Part shown: piece by piece, positions 23,176 to 31,074 of the stretch
Layout of the letters: each line of letters begins with the position of its first letter
Numbering within the stretch: the stretch's first letter is position 1
DNA from: Chloroflexota bacterium
Lineage (GTDB): Bacteria; Chloroflexota; Anaerolineae; Anaerolineales; Villigracilaceae
NCBI GenBank assembly: GCA_016866215.1
Contig: VGNE01000036.1
Location: forward strand, 1 to 38,125
Direction of reading: 5' to 3'
DNA: 38,125 nucleotides
Notes under the pieces: model-generated
What the model saw: only the letters and a program-made list of their open reading frames with translations
What the model was told of the DNA's origin: nothing
Database searches by the model: none
Translations under genes and position numbers: made by a program

Positions 23176-24153
23176 ATGCAATACATCAACCTCGGTAAAA
23201 CTGGATTAAAAGTTTCACGTTTATGTTTGGGGATGATGACCTATGGATCAAAGAAATGGCGTGAGTGGGTATTGGAAGAGAAAGAAGCGAAGCCATTTGT
23301 AAAACGCGCGTTGGATGCAGGCATCAACTTCTTTGATACGGCAGATGTTTATTCAATCGGGGAAAGCGAGCGGATTACAGGTAATTTATTAAAAGATATA
23401 AAACGAGAAAACATTGTCGTTGCCACCAAGGTTTATCAGCAAATGAGTGATGATCCAAACGACCGCGGACTTTCGCGCAAGCACATCCTAGATTCAATTG
23501 ACAAATCGCTCAAACGTCTGCAAATGGATTACGTGGATTTGTATCAAATCCATCGCTGGGATTACAACACGCCCATTGAAGAAACCATGGAAGCATTGAA
23601 CGATGTTGTCCGCGCAGGGAAAGCAAGATATATCGGCGCGTCTTCCATGTTTGCGTGGCAATTTGCAAAAGCGCTGCACGTATCAGATGTGAATGGCTGG
23701 GCAAAATTTGTGTCCATGCAAAATCACTATAACCTTGTATATCGTGAAGAGGAACGCGAGATGATCCCGCTGTGCAAAGATCAGGGCATCGGATTAATTC
23801 CGTGGAGCCCGATGGCACGCGGGTTTTTCGCAGGCAACCGTAAACGCGGCGGGGGCGGTGAAACGTCCCGCGCGCAGAGCGACCCGTTTGCGAATGAGTT
23901 GTATTTCCGTGATGAAGATTTTGTCATTGCAGAGCACGCGGCGGAAGTGGCGAAGGAACATAATGCAACAGGTTCACAGATCGCGCTTGCCTGGCTGCTG
24001 AACAAACCGCATGTCGCCGCACCCATTATCGGGTCCAGTAAGATCGAGCATTTGGATCAAGCCATTGCCGCAGCGGAGATCAAGTTAACTGAGGATGAAG
24101 TCAAACTGTTGGAGACATCCTATCAGCCCCATCCAATTTTGGGACATTCATAA
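23176..24153 (+). CDS. Aldo/keto reductase
   Basis: The 325-residue NADPH-dependent TIM-barrel reductase starts MQYINLGKTGLKVSRLCLG with GGAGG 6 bp upstream. The catalytic tetrad is visible: Asp in NFFDTADVYS with its Tyr, Lys in VVATKVY and His in LYQIHRWD. Cofactor segments are VSMQNHYNLVYREEE, GLIPWSPMARGF and APIIGSSKIEHL. It belongs to the YajO/Tas-like group of AKRs; the substrate is unknown. A longer frame to 23128 runs into the repeat and is rejected. Its stop is directly followed by the GTG of the NUDIX gene. Confidence 0.92.
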   Translation: MQYINLGKTGLKVSRLCLGMMTYGSKKWREWVLEEKEAKPFVKRALDAGINFFDTADVYSIGESERITGNLLKDIKRENIVVATKVYQQMSDDPNDRGLSRKHILDSIDKSLKRLQMDYVDLYQIHRWDYNTPIEETMEALNDVVRAGKARYIGASSMFAWQFAKALHVSDVNGWAKFVSMQNHYNLVYREEEREMIPLCKDQGIGLIPWSPMARGFFAGNRKRGGGGETSRAQSDPFANELYFRDEDFVIAEHAAEVAKEHNATGSQIALAWLLNKPHVAAPIIGSSKIEHLDQAIAAAEIKLTEDEVKLLETSYQPHPILGHS

Positions 24154-24606
24154 GTGTACTTTCGTTTGTTGTACCTCGGCTTTAAACTATATTGCTTCCT
24201 CTTCCGCCCTGTCCGCATGGGGGTGCGGGTTGTCATGCTCCAAAATGATGAAATTTGGCTTGTGCGGCATACCTACCTGCCCGGGTGGTTCCTGCCCGGC
24301 GGTGGATTGAAACGGGACGAAACCCTCGAACAAGCCGCGCGCCGTGAAGCCTTCGAAGAGACAGGCGCGGAACTTCGCGCGACGACCCTGATCGGCGCGT
24401 ACTCCAATTTCAAAGAGTGGAAGACCGACCACACCCTTGTTTTTTATTGCAACGACTTTAATATAAATGGAAAAACGGACGGCGAAATCGCTGAAGCAAG
24501 GGCTTTTCCTCTAAATGCCCTGCCTGCCAACATTTACTCTGTCCATCGCCGCCTGATCGAAGACTACCGCACAGGCAACAAGCCTCCACTCCTGGGTGAA
24601 TGGTGA
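24154..24606 (+). CDS. NUDIX hydrolase
   Basis: The 150-residue protein hydrolyses a nucleoside-diphosphate-X substrate. The NUDIX box is complete: GGLKRDETLEQAARREAFEETGAEL (G-x5-E-x7-REAxEExGA). It uses a GTG start at 24154 directly after the aldo/keto reductase TAA, suggesting translational coupling. The N-terminus (YFRLLYLGFKLYCFLFRPVRMGVRVVML) is hydrophobic, and an internal start at MGVRVV would give a more usual cytoplasmic form. The substrate is not evident. Confidence 0.88.
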   Translation: MYFRLLYLGFKLYCFLFRPVRMGVRVVMLQNDEIWLVRHTYLPGWFLPGGGLKRDETLEQAARREAFEETGAELRATTLIGAYSNFKEWKTDHTLVFYCNDFNINGKTDGEIAEARAFPLNALPANIYSVHRRLIEDYRTGNKPPLLGEW

Positions 24607-24643
24607 ATCATCAAGCAGCTGGCTTCCATTACTTTGCAGACGG

Positions 24644-24649
24644 TATAAT
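24644..24649 (+). promoter_or_regulatory. Possible -10 box before the nucleotidyltransferase gene
   Basis: A perfect TATAAT lies 41 bp before the ATG at 24691 in an otherwise empty 84-bp gap. No good -35 is present at the right distance, so the assignment is weak. Confidence 0.35.
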
Positions 24650-24690
24650 ACAACCCATATTAAAAATCAACACATTGCTGGATAATTACC

Positions 24691-25719
24691 ATGACAAATG
24701 AATCTCTAAAGATCGTCCTCCCCATGGCCGGCTGGGGCACGCGCATGCGGCCGCACACGTGGAGCAAGCCCAAGCCGCTCATCAGCGTGGCTGGCAAAAC
24801 ATCCCTTGAGCATTTACTTGATATGTTCAAGAGTCTGCCTGGCCCTGAAAACACGGAATATATTTTTATTGTTGGGCCGTACCTGGGTGAGGCGCAGATA
24901 CCCGCGTTCATTAAAGAACATTACCCCAATCTCAAGGCGCATTATGTTGTACAGCATGAGATGAAGGGGCAATCCCACGCGCTTGCGCTTGCCCGCGAAT
25001 ATTTGCGTGGACAAATGGTCATCTGCTTTTCGGACACTCTGATGGAAACGGACTTTTCCTTCCTTTCAGATGAGCCGTCGGATGGGGTCGCCTGGGTCAT
25101 GCCTGTCGAAGACCCGCGTCGTTTTGGCGTGGCGGAGGAAGGCGCAGACGGCTGGGTGAAGCGTTTTATCGAGAAACCGCAAAGCAAGGATAACAACCTT
25201 GTGGTAGTTGGTTGTTACTACTTTAAAAACGCTGAAAAATTACTTGCCGCAATTGACGACCAAATGAACCGCGGCGTTATGCTAAAGAATGAATATTTCC
25301 TGACTGACGCCATTTCCATTATGATCGAAAGCGGCGCAAAAATCCGCACAAACAATCTCAGCACCTGGCTGGATACCGGCACAATCGAAGCAACGCTGGA
25401 TACGAATAAGATACTATTAAAGAAAATAGGTAAACAAGTAAACAGGTACACAGGCATGCAGGTTAATATTATTGAACCCTCTTTCATCCACCCAACTGCT
25501 GAAATCACAAACTCCATCATTGGGCCGTTCGCTTCGATTGGTGCAAATTGCAAAATAGAAAACAGCCAAATAGCAGAGAGTATTCTCGAAGCGGACTGTG
25601 AGATCAAGGATGCGGCGCTGACCCGCTCATTTATCGGCAGGCAGTGCACGGTTAAAGGCAAAGGCGATGGTCAGGTCATGCAGTTGAATCTTGGCGACAC
25701 TTCTTCCCTCCTTTTGTAA
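24691..25719 (+). CDS. Sugar-phosphate nucleotidyltransferase with beta-helix tail
   Basis: The 342-residue protein has the RmlA/GlmU-like nucleotidyl transfer fold: VLPMAGWGTRMRPHTWSKPKPLI (nucleotide loop and Lys), QSHALALAREYL, the metal-binding CFSDTLME, FIEKPQS, VVVGCYYFK, then WLDTGTIEATLDTN. A C-terminal left-handed beta-helix (IHPTAEITNSIIGPFASIGANCKI) follows. It may make an NDP-sugar for surface glycan, but the sugar is unknown. Between the catalytic and helix domains the linker KKIGKQVNRYTGMQ is encoded by a dispersed short repeat (25427-25453). Confidence 0.88.
   Translation: MTNESLKIVLPMAGWGTRMRPHTWSKPKPLISVAGKTSLEHLLDMFKSLPGPENTEYIFIVGPYLGEAQIPAFIKEHYPNLKAHYVVQHEMKGQSHALALAREYLRGQMVICFSDTLMETDFSFLSDEPSDGVAWVMPVEDPRRFGVAEEGADGWVKRFIEKPQSKDNNLVVVGCYYFKNAEKLLAAIDDQMNRGVMLKNEYFLTDAISIMIESGAKIRTNNLSTWLDTGTIEATLDTNKILLKKIGKQVNRYTGMQVNIIEPSFIHPTAEITNSIIGPFASIGANCKIENSQIAESILEADCEIKDAALTRSFIGRQCTVKGKGDGQVMQLNLGDTSSLLL
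25427..25453. repeat. AAGTAAACA-type short repeat, copy 3, inside a gene
   Basis: GGTAAACAAGTAAACAGGTACACAGG matches the units at 3190-3225 and 8247-8293. It is read in frame as the interdomain linker of the nucleotidyltransferase. Confidence 0.6.
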
Positions 25720-25882
25720 ATCACAATATTCCTCTATTGTCAACAAGGTAACATAATATTTTCAACCGATATCCCCAACTTTACAACTTTGCATAACCCA
25801 CCCCGCCTCGTGACCGTATGGCCTGTCTATTGATTTATACGCCAAAGCCACTCAGTCATCAATACAAGTTAACAGGAAAACC

Positions 25883-27514
25883 ATGAGCGAAAAAATCTAC
25901 GATTATGTGATCATTGGTTCGGGATTCGGAGGAAGCGTCTCGGCAATGAGGCTGACAGAAAAAGGCTATTCTGTTTTAGTCCTTGAAAAAGGCAGGCGCT
26001 TTAATGACACTGACTTCGCAAAAAGCAATTGGCAATATTGGAGATATGTTTGGATGCCAGCCATCCGCGCGCATGGGATCCTGCAGATCAGCGTCCTCAA
26101 GGGCGTGATGGTTTTGCATGGCGCGGGCGTGGGCGGTGGAAGTCTCGGGTATGCCAATGTGCTTGAAATCCCTGCCGACGAAACCTTTGCAACGCCCGCG
26201 TGGAATCAAAATGTGAATTGGGGCAAGGTCTTGAAACCACATTATGAAACTGCAAAGAAAATGCTTGGCGTTTCGCGCAATCCCAAATTGTGGAAAGCCG
26301 ATTTGCTTTTAAAAGAGATGGCGGAGGAACGCGGCATGGGGCACACTTTCCGTGCGACGGATGTAGGTGTGTATTTCGGCGAAGCAGGCCTGACTGTGCC
26401 CGATCCATTTTTTGGCGGGGAAGGGCCGGAGCGCGCAGGCTGTCAGCACTGCGGCGGATGCATGGTGGGATGTCGTCACAATGCAAAGAATACGCTGCCG
26501 AAAAATTATTTGTATTTTGCGGAGAAGAATGGAGCAGAAGTTATTTCGGAAATGGAAGTAACTGATGTTCGACCCTTCGATGGCGCCGGTGGCGCCACTC
26601 AGGGCAGGCCTTCGACCTTTGACAACGCTCGTTACGAGGTCACCTATCAAACCTCCACTTCCCCATTCAAGCGCAAGCATAGAATTAACGCAAACAACGT
26701 CATCTTTTCTGCGGGTGTGATGGGAACGATGAAGTTATTATTGAGTTTGCGCGACGTGAAAGGCTCACTTCCCAAACTGTCCCGTAGACTCGGCCATATG
26801 GTGAGAACCAATTCGGAGGCGCTGTTGGGAAGCGTCGCTCGCAAGTCCGATATCAATTATTCCGAAGGTGTGTCCATTTCATCCATCTACAATCATGATG
26901 AGATCACGCGCATTGAGCCTGTCCGCTACCCTGACGGTTCATCCTTGATGCGCTTCCTTGCCGCCCCCTTGATTGATACCGATGTAGGGATTCCGATGCG
27001 CCTTTTGAAATTTATCTGGTGGGTGCTGACACATCCCATTGACTTTTTGAAAGCGTTGGTTTTCCCGGGCTGGGCGCACAATGTGACCATCCTGCTCGTG
27101 ATGCAGCACGCCGATAATCGCATGCGCTTCCAGATTGGACGAAGTGGCTTCACACTTTTCCGCCGCGCAATGGTGGCGGAAAAGGAACCCGGCTATGAGA
27201 TCGGCGCGCAGGTGAATGGCTCGCACGAATTGACGCGTGATTTTGCGGCGCGCACGAATGGTATTGCGCTTGGCTCCATTGGTGAGAACTTATTAAACCT
27301 GCCGACGACTGCTCATATTCTCGGCGGCACACCAATGGGGAAAAATGGCGAAGAGGGTGTTGTTGATGAAAATTTTGAAGTACACCATTACCCCGGCTTA
27401 TTCATCATTGACGGTTCGATCATGCCTGCAAACCCTGGCGTAAATCCTGCGCTTACGATCACTGCATTAGCTGAATATGCCGTGAGTAAGATAAGAACCA
27501 AACGCAGGAAGTAA
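25883..27514 (+). CDS. GMC-family FAD oxidoreductase (cholesterol-oxidase-like) with a Cys cluster
   Basis: The 543-residue flavoprotein opens with the FAD motif YVIIGSGFGGSVSAMRL and LEKGRRF, then HGAGVGGGSLGYANVLE, the GMC substrate and FAD segments, and ends GLFIIDGSIMPANPGVNPALTITALAEYA, the classical C-terminus with the HILGGTPMG motif before it. Near residue 190 the cluster CQHCGGCMVGCRHNAKNTL places four cysteines like a ferredoxin-type motif, a feature known in some bacterial GMC enzymes. A repeat-encoded stretch (PFDGAGGATQGRPS, from 26573) lies in a surface loop. The substrate is unknown; sterol or alcohol oxidation is inferred from the family. Confidence 0.87.
   Translation: MSEKIYDYVIIGSGFGGSVSAMRLTEKGYSVLVLEKGRRFNDTDFAKSNWQYWRYVWMPAIRAHGILQISVLKGVMVLHGAGVGGGSLGYANVLEIPADETFATPAWNQNVNWGKVLKPHYETAKKMLGVSRNPKLWKADLLLKEMAEERGMGHTFRATDVGVYFGEAGLTVPDPFFGGEGPERAGCQHCGGCMVGCRHNAKNTLPKNYLYFAEKNGAEVISEMEVTDVRPFDGAGGATQGRPSTFDNARYEVTYQTSTSPFKRKHRINANNVIFSAGVMGTMKLLLSLRDVKGSLPKLSRRLGHMVRTNSEALLGSVARKSDINYSEGVSISSIYNHDEITRIEPVRYPDGSSLMRFLAAPLIDTDVGIPMRLLKFIWWVLTHPIDFLKALVFPGWAHNVTILLVMQHADNRMRFQIGRSGFTLFRRAMVAEKEPGYEIGAQVNGSHELTRDFAARTNGIALGSIGENLLNLPTTAHILGGTPMGKNGEEGVVDENFEVHHYPGLFIIDGSIMPANPGVNPALTITALAEYAVSKIRTKRRK
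26573..26625. repeat. CCCTTCGA...CTCAGGGCAGG repeat, copy 4, inside the GMC gene
   Basis: CCCTTCGATGGCGCCGGTGGCGCCACTCAGGGCAGG contains its own GGCGCC...GGCGCC dyad, followed by CCTTCGACC. It is read in frame without a stop. Confidence 0.7.
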
Positions 27515-27559
27515 GTAATAAATCTCCTTATCACAAAACATGATGAGGAGATTTATTAC
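27515..27559. terminator. Hairpin after the GMC oxidoreductase gene
   Basis: GTAATAAATCTCCT (27515-27528) and AGGAGATTTATTAC (27546-27559) pair perfectly over 14 bp around a 17-base loop, starting at the stop codon. No T-tract follows, so it may protect the 3' end rather than terminate. Confidence 0.5.
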
Positions 27560-27569
27560 CGGATCGGTT

Positions 27570-27665
27570 CCAACAAGTAATCGGCGAATTAAATCCGGGG
27601 CCTGACATGAAATATCTGCTGCAGGCAGGGTGAACTTAAATCAGGATTGTTTTCTCTAAAATCCT
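27570..27665. repeat. Diverged copy of the 12213-12405 repeat
   Basis: CCAACAAGTAATCGGCGAATTAAATCC followed by GGCCTGACATGAAA aligns with the reverse complement of 12331-12368 (CCAACAGGATTCGGCGAATTAAAATCCTG, then CAGTACATGAAA). A further GCAGGCAGG...AAATCCTGCAGGCGGG dyad abuts the end of the next gene. Confidence 0.6.
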
Positions 27666-28423
27666 GCAGGCGGGATTACTCCCACCGTAGACAAGCCAAA
27701 CCAATCGGTATGAAGTTTTCTTACACCGTTTGTGGTCGTCAAAAGAGGAAGGAGCTCCCCGTCGTGCAACCCATATATATTCACCCCGCGCAGATAATAT
27801 TGCACGCCAGCGAGGGGAGAGGGAAACAACTCAAGGTCGTTTTTGTTCATCCACAACTCGGTATTGCGGAGAAGCGGAAAATAAACATCTATGCCCCTAC
27901 CTTTGACGTGCGGGTTTAGGAGCTTACCATCACTGCTGACGGCTACCGCCTTCCAAAACAGGTACGGTTTCATGTGCCAGTTATCTACGCCAGGGTTCAA
28001 ACCAGAAGTTTTCATGCGGTAGTCATAAGAAATCAGTTTGACATGCGTATTTGTTTCTTCTTCGTAAGCGATAAAATTCCCGCCGCAATGGATGCTTTCG
28101 GCACGCGGTGTTTTTATTTGATTGCCGTCCTTGTCTCGATATTCGATGTTAATCCACAACGCACCCACCGAACGGTTGTATGAGTAACCATCGGGCGAGT
28201 TTATTTTCTGCATGTACTCCCACCAGGGATTCAGAACAGGGATTGTATCTCCCTTGCCTGTGCCTTGCGGAAGGTCTTGCATGGGTCTGGCGTCCGGATA
28301 AAAGATGATGTCCCATTCGTTTTCAGGGTTGTACACACCATGCTTGACAATGGCAAATTTATAGGGTGGAGGTTTTAATTCGGTGTAAACAAGTTTTTGG
28401 GAATTAAAATGCGCTTCTAGCAT
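27656..28423 (-). CDS. Uncharacterised 255-residue protein
   Basis: I do not recognise the family. The start is taken at MLEAHFNSQKLVYTELKPPP (28423), inside the end of the upstream SH3-like gene (20-bp overlap), so the two are probably coupled. The protein is rich in aromatic residues and beta-type segments (WDIIFYPDARPMQDLPQG, YSYNRSVGALWINIEYRD, IHCGGNFIAYEEETNTHVKL). It has no signal peptide or membrane segment. Its last residues (VIPPAGF) fall in the flanking repeat, so the natural C-terminus may be slightly altered. Confidence 0.7.
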   Translation of the reverse strand: MLEAHFNSQKLVYTELKPPPYKFAIVKHGVYNPENEWDIIFYPDARPMQDLPQGTGKGDTIPVLNPWWEYMQKINSPDGYSYNRSVGALWINIEYRDKDGNQIKTPRAESIHCGGNFIAYEEETNTHVKLISYDYRMKTSGLNPGVDNWHMKPYLFWKAVAVSSDGKLLNPHVKGRGIDVYFPLLRNTELWMNKNDLELFPSPLAGVQYYLRGVNIYGLHDGELLPLLTTTNGVRKLHTDWFGLSTVGVIPPAGF

Positions 28424-28745
28424 AGCGCTTCCTTTCACCGTTGGGTGCTTCGAGGATAAAGTATTCGGGAAAAGTCTCAATAGGTGGAACAGGCTCGCTG
28501 ATTTCTCTGAAATCTTTACCCATTTGAGCGCCTTTGTGAATTAACACCACCCAGCCGGTGAACGACCCATAAGTCACATGAAGCCATTTATCACCCGCTT
28601 TAACTTCCAATCCATCAGCAGGGGCAGTCCATAACTCATCGCCTCTTAAAGTAACTTTTGCGTTAACCGATGCAATCACCTCCGCAAAAGTGGTGTGATC
28701 TTTACGAATTCTCGTTCCATTGTAGATGGTGGTCATTTCATACAT
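28404..28745 (-). CDS. Small protein with a bacterial SH3-like domain
   Basis: The 113-residue protein starts at MYEMTTIYNGTRIRKDH (28745) with AAGGAG 6 bp upstream. The segment TIYNGTRIRKDHTTFAEVIASVNAKVTLRGDEL...GDKWLHVTYGSFTGWVVLIHKG has the SH3b pattern (RxxHTTxxxV ... WxxVxYGxxTGWV). It has no signal peptide, so a cell-wall role is not shown. The C-terminus ETFPEYFILEAPNGERKR overlaps the next gene, with which it forms a two-gene unit. The function is unknown. Confidence 0.72.
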   Translation of the reverse strand: MYEMTTIYNGTRIRKDHTTFAEVIASVNAKVTLRGDELWTAPADGLEVKAGDKWLHVTYGSFTGWVVLIHKGAQMGKDFREISEPVPPIETFPEYFILEAPNGERKRYARSAF

Positions 28746-28760
28746 GAGATTCTCCTTTTT

Positions 28761-28775
28761 GATAATGTCATTATC
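28761..28775 (-). promoter_or_regulatory. 15-bp palindrome before the SH3-like gene (possible operator)
   Basis: GATAATG-T-CATTATC is a perfect dyad 16 bp before the ATG, directly upstream of the ribosome site. A second symmetric AT-rich site, TTATTATAATAA, lies at about 28800-28811 and could be the -10. Confidence 0.4.
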
Positions 28776-28978
28776 TAAGCGCCTTTTAGCTCCGGTATCT
28801 TTATTATAATAAGTTTTTCTGATGAGCGGACTCGTGCAAGAACCCGCGACCATCACAGCACGGCACAGGCTGGGGCAGGGTGGATTCTGGGTTGGTCATC
28901 GGCGCGTACTCAAGGTTGGCTCTATTATAACCACTCGCGGAACATGCGGCGCTTGCAAATTTCTTTTTAAATTACCTA
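28776..28978. other. Intergenic stretch without a recognised gene
   Basis: This is part of the 333-bp gap between divergent genes. It contains the TATAAT-like dyad mentioned above and GC-rich sequence without a convincing start, hairpin or frame. Confidence 0.4.
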
Positions 28979-29007
28979 TTGCTTTCCAAAAGTGATTGTT
29001 GTATATT
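28979..29007 (+). promoter_or_regulatory. Promoter of the 29079 gene pair
   Basis: TTGCTT (28979-28984), a 17-bp spacer and TATATT (29002-29007) give a good sigma-70-type promoter about 70 bp before the ATG. Confidence 0.6.
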
Positions 29008-29078
29008 ATGAATAATTCGATGGCTTCATCTCCGGATTTAAAAGGTTCAATGTTTAAGTCTTTAAAGGAGCAAACAAA

Positions 29079-29636
29079 ATGTCCAACTCGAACCAGGGAC
29101 AACCTCAGCCCCAGAGCCCCCCTGTACAAACCGCCGCTCACTTGCGCGCAAAGAAACGAGGCGGCGGTTGCTGGGTCTGGTTCGCCTGCGGATGCCTGGC
29201 GGTCATCCTGGGGACCAGCCTGCTCGGGGTCGGTGGGTACATCGCGTATCGGTCTGGGGTCATTTCACTGGATACGATCCTCAACCTCGTCGGAGTCGGC
29301 CCGGCGGACATCGAATTCGACAACTTCCGTGACGAGACGATCTACATTTCCATTTTGCAACTCGACGTCCCGAGCGACGAGTCGCCTGCCGAGGACTGGT
29401 TGGAGATCAAGCCATTCGATGTTCGTTCCTACCCTGTGCTTGAGCCGGGCAGGTATCTCCTGAACTTTGGATTATCCTCCGAGGGATCGGATCTTGGGAC
29501 TTGCGCACTAACCGTAAGATCGGGCGACCAATACCAATTCGTCGCCCTGCCGGAACGGATCGCGGTCAACCGGCTGAACGATCCGCCGACGATCGGCACG
29601 GACCTTGTCGTGGCGACCTCAACCCTGTGCCGCTGA
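29079..29636 (+). CDS. Uncharacterised single-pass membrane protein
   Basis: The 185-residue protein has a Gln/Pro-rich N-terminus (1-17), a basic patch AKKRGGG, one membrane helix (about 33-56, FACGCLAVILGTSLLGVGGYIAY), and an external domain of about 125 residues with YISILQLDVPSDESPAEDWL and an Asp-rich end. The external part reads like a small beta sandwich (YPVLEPGRYLLNFGL, CALTVRSGDQYQFVALPE). AAAGGAG precedes the ATG. It is more GC-rich than the SH3-like pair beside it. The family is not recognised. Confidence 0.75.
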   Translation: MSNSNQGQPQPQSPPVQTAAHLRAKKRGGGCWVWFACGCLAVILGTSLLGVGGYIAYRSGVISLDTILNLVGVGPADIEFDNFRDETIYISILQLDVPSDESPAEDWLEIKPFDVRSYPVLEPGRYLLNFGLSSEGSDLGTCALTVRSGDQYQFVALPERIAVNRLNDPPTIGTDLVVATSTLCR

Positions 29637-29652
29637 ACGATTGGAGGCTGAC

Positions 29653-30117
29653 ATGAAGCGCATGAAATGGATCGCGTTGATCCTAGCCGCCGCGTTGCTC
29701 GTGGGTTGCGCGCCTACCGTTACCGTCTCGAACACCACATCTTTTCCGGTGCGCGCCATCGTCCGGTCGGGAACGAGCAGCGTGCTTTCCCCCTCACCGG
29801 GCGAAAGTTCCAGCGCGGAAGTGACCGAGGGCGCGTATCGCGTCACCGTGATCCCCGACGCGGAGTGGATCGAATATGCCAAACTCACGCGCCAGGTGCT
29901 GAACGACCAGCTCGCGCACGCCGACCAACTGACCGGGCCGCAACTGCTTGATGTCATCCGGCGTCTGAAAGAAATCGCCTTGCAAATGCAGGCGTTCGAG
30001 CAGGCGGCGGGAGCGGGCACCAGTTGCGGCGGCAAACTTGGCGGCGAAGGAGCGGACTCCGCCTTCGTGACGGTCACGCAGGACGCCAGCGGCGCTCTTG
30101 TAGTTACATGCAGGTAG
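29653..30117 (+). CDS. Uncharacterised lipoprotein
   Basis: The start is MKRMKWIALILAAALLVGC (29653) with GGAGG 7 bp upstream; the lipobox LVGC puts the lipid Cys at residue 19. The mature domain starts VTVSNTTSFPVRAIVRSGTSS, a beta pattern like that of the upstream protein (LEPGRYLLNF compares with EGAYRVTVIPD), followed by a helix (LLDVIRRLKEIALQMQAFEQ). The gap to the upstream gene is 16 bp, so they are likely one operon with related extracellular domains. The function is unknown. Confidence 0.75.
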   Translation: MKRMKWIALILAAALLVGCAPTVTVSNTTSFPVRAIVRSGTSSVLSPSPGESSSAEVTEGAYRVTVIPDAEWIEYAKLTRQVLNDQLAHADQLTGPQLLDVIRRLKEIALQMQAFEQAAGAGTSCGGKLGGEGADSAFVTVTQDASGALVVTCR

Positions 30118-30131
30118 CAATCCCATAACGC

Positions 30132-30183
30132 GGACTCAAAAGTCTCCGACTTTTGAATAGCAACGACGGAGTCGTTGCACTCC
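30132..30183. repeat. Two-hairpin cloverleaf-like repeat, copy 2
   Basis: GGACT-CAAAAGTCTCCGACTTTTG-AATAGCAACGACGGAGTCGTTGC-ACTCC has the same frame (GGAGTG/GAATAGCAA/CACTCC) as 23101-23159 with different, compensated stem sequences. Confidence 0.65.
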
Positions 30184-30204
30184 ATCTTGACGCAAAGGAC
30201 AAAA

Positions 30205-30420
30205 ATGAACACCAATCCCCATCAACGGCTCGCCGAACGATTGAACGCCCTGCCCAACGGTTTCCCGCCTACAGACGATGGCAGGGAACTAAAACTGCTG
30301 GCAAAACTGTACACGCCTGAAGAAGCGGGATTGGCCGCGCAGTTGAATTCCTCACTGGAAACGGTGGAGGAGATCGCGGCGCGGATTTCGCGAATGCGCT
30401 CCAGCAACTCGTCGAAGTAA
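30205..30420 (+). pseudogene. Truncated N-terminus of a probable ferredoxin-type host gene
   Basis: HQRLAERLNALPNGFPPTDD, ELKLLAKLYTPEEAGLAAQL and ETVEEIAARI match the N-terminal helical part of 4Fe-4S dicluster proteins of this group (recognised from memory). After residue 61 the sequence becomes the antisense of rhuM (SRMRSSNSSK), so the rest of the gene, including any Cys clusters, is missing. The break lies at about 30376-30386. Confidence 0.6.
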
Positions 30421-30818
30421 TCCCTGCCGAAGCGCTTGTTTTGTTTCAGGCGTTCATCATCCAACGCGAACCCTTTGATGATAAATTCTCTGAGCGTTTG
30501 CGTCGCCCAGATTCGGAAACGCGTGGCTTGTTCGGAATTGACGCGATAGCCGACGGAAATGATGGCATCGAGGTTGTAAAGATTCGTCAGGTACGCTTTT
30601 CCATCTGCGGCAGTTATCCGGATTTTTCGGATAACTGAATCTGCCGAAAGCTCCCTCGACTCAAAAATCGCTTGAAGGTGGTCGCTAATTGTGCGAACGT
30701 CCACGTCGAACAGTTCCGCCAGTTGCTTCTGCGTCAACCAGACGGTTTCGCCCTGATAGTAGACTTCCACCCGTTTTTCGCCGTCGGGCGATGTGTATAG
30801 GATGATTTCGTCGCTCAT
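30222..30818 (-). pseudogene. RhuM-family protein, 3'-truncated
   Basis: Residues 1-147 match RhuM-family proteins: IILYTSPDGEKRVEVYYQGE, ETVWLTQKQLAELFDVD (helix-turn-helix-like), ISVGYRVNSEQATRFRIWAT and FDELLERIREIRA. Full-length members run to roughly 330 residues. Here, after REIRA, the frame crosses the junction and reads antisense host sequence for 51 meaningless residues (AISSTVSSEEFN...). RhuM genes often accompany restriction-modification loci, consistent with the island to the right. Confidence 0.8.
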
Positions 30819-31074
30819 GGTTTTTGTTCTCCTTCCACAATCCTTATCTCTTCTTCCGTCAGCCCATACAATTGACGCGAAGCGACCAACTGGTCAATCT
30901 CCCTTTCCAGCGGACTGGTATCCGCCTGCGGATTCGCCCGCTTCGCCGCCAACGCATCCCGCCCCGTGCGGCGGACAAACTCCTCCTCCCCCAGCAACCA
31001 CGGACTCTCCAGCGGATTGCGCGAATGCGCTCGGCAGGCTCCAACCCGATCTCGCGCAGGAATTTCTCGTTCAT
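30815..31074 (-). pseudogene. Remnant of an adenine-methylase C-terminal tail
   Basis: The ATG at 31074 overlaps the upstream stop (ATGA) and reads MNEKFLREIGLEPAERIRA. The sensible frame then shifts by one and reads NPLESPWLLGEEEFVRR, LAAKRANPQADTSPLEREID and LYGLTEEEIRIVEGEQKP to the stop at 30815. The last part is the typical C-terminus of Eco57I/type IIG methylases. It is therefore a decayed fragment, possibly of a second methylase. Confidence 0.55.

Noticed and set aside
27515-27559. Strong terminator after the GMC gene
   Set aside because: Kept only as a weak call because the perfect stem has no T-tract and a long loop.
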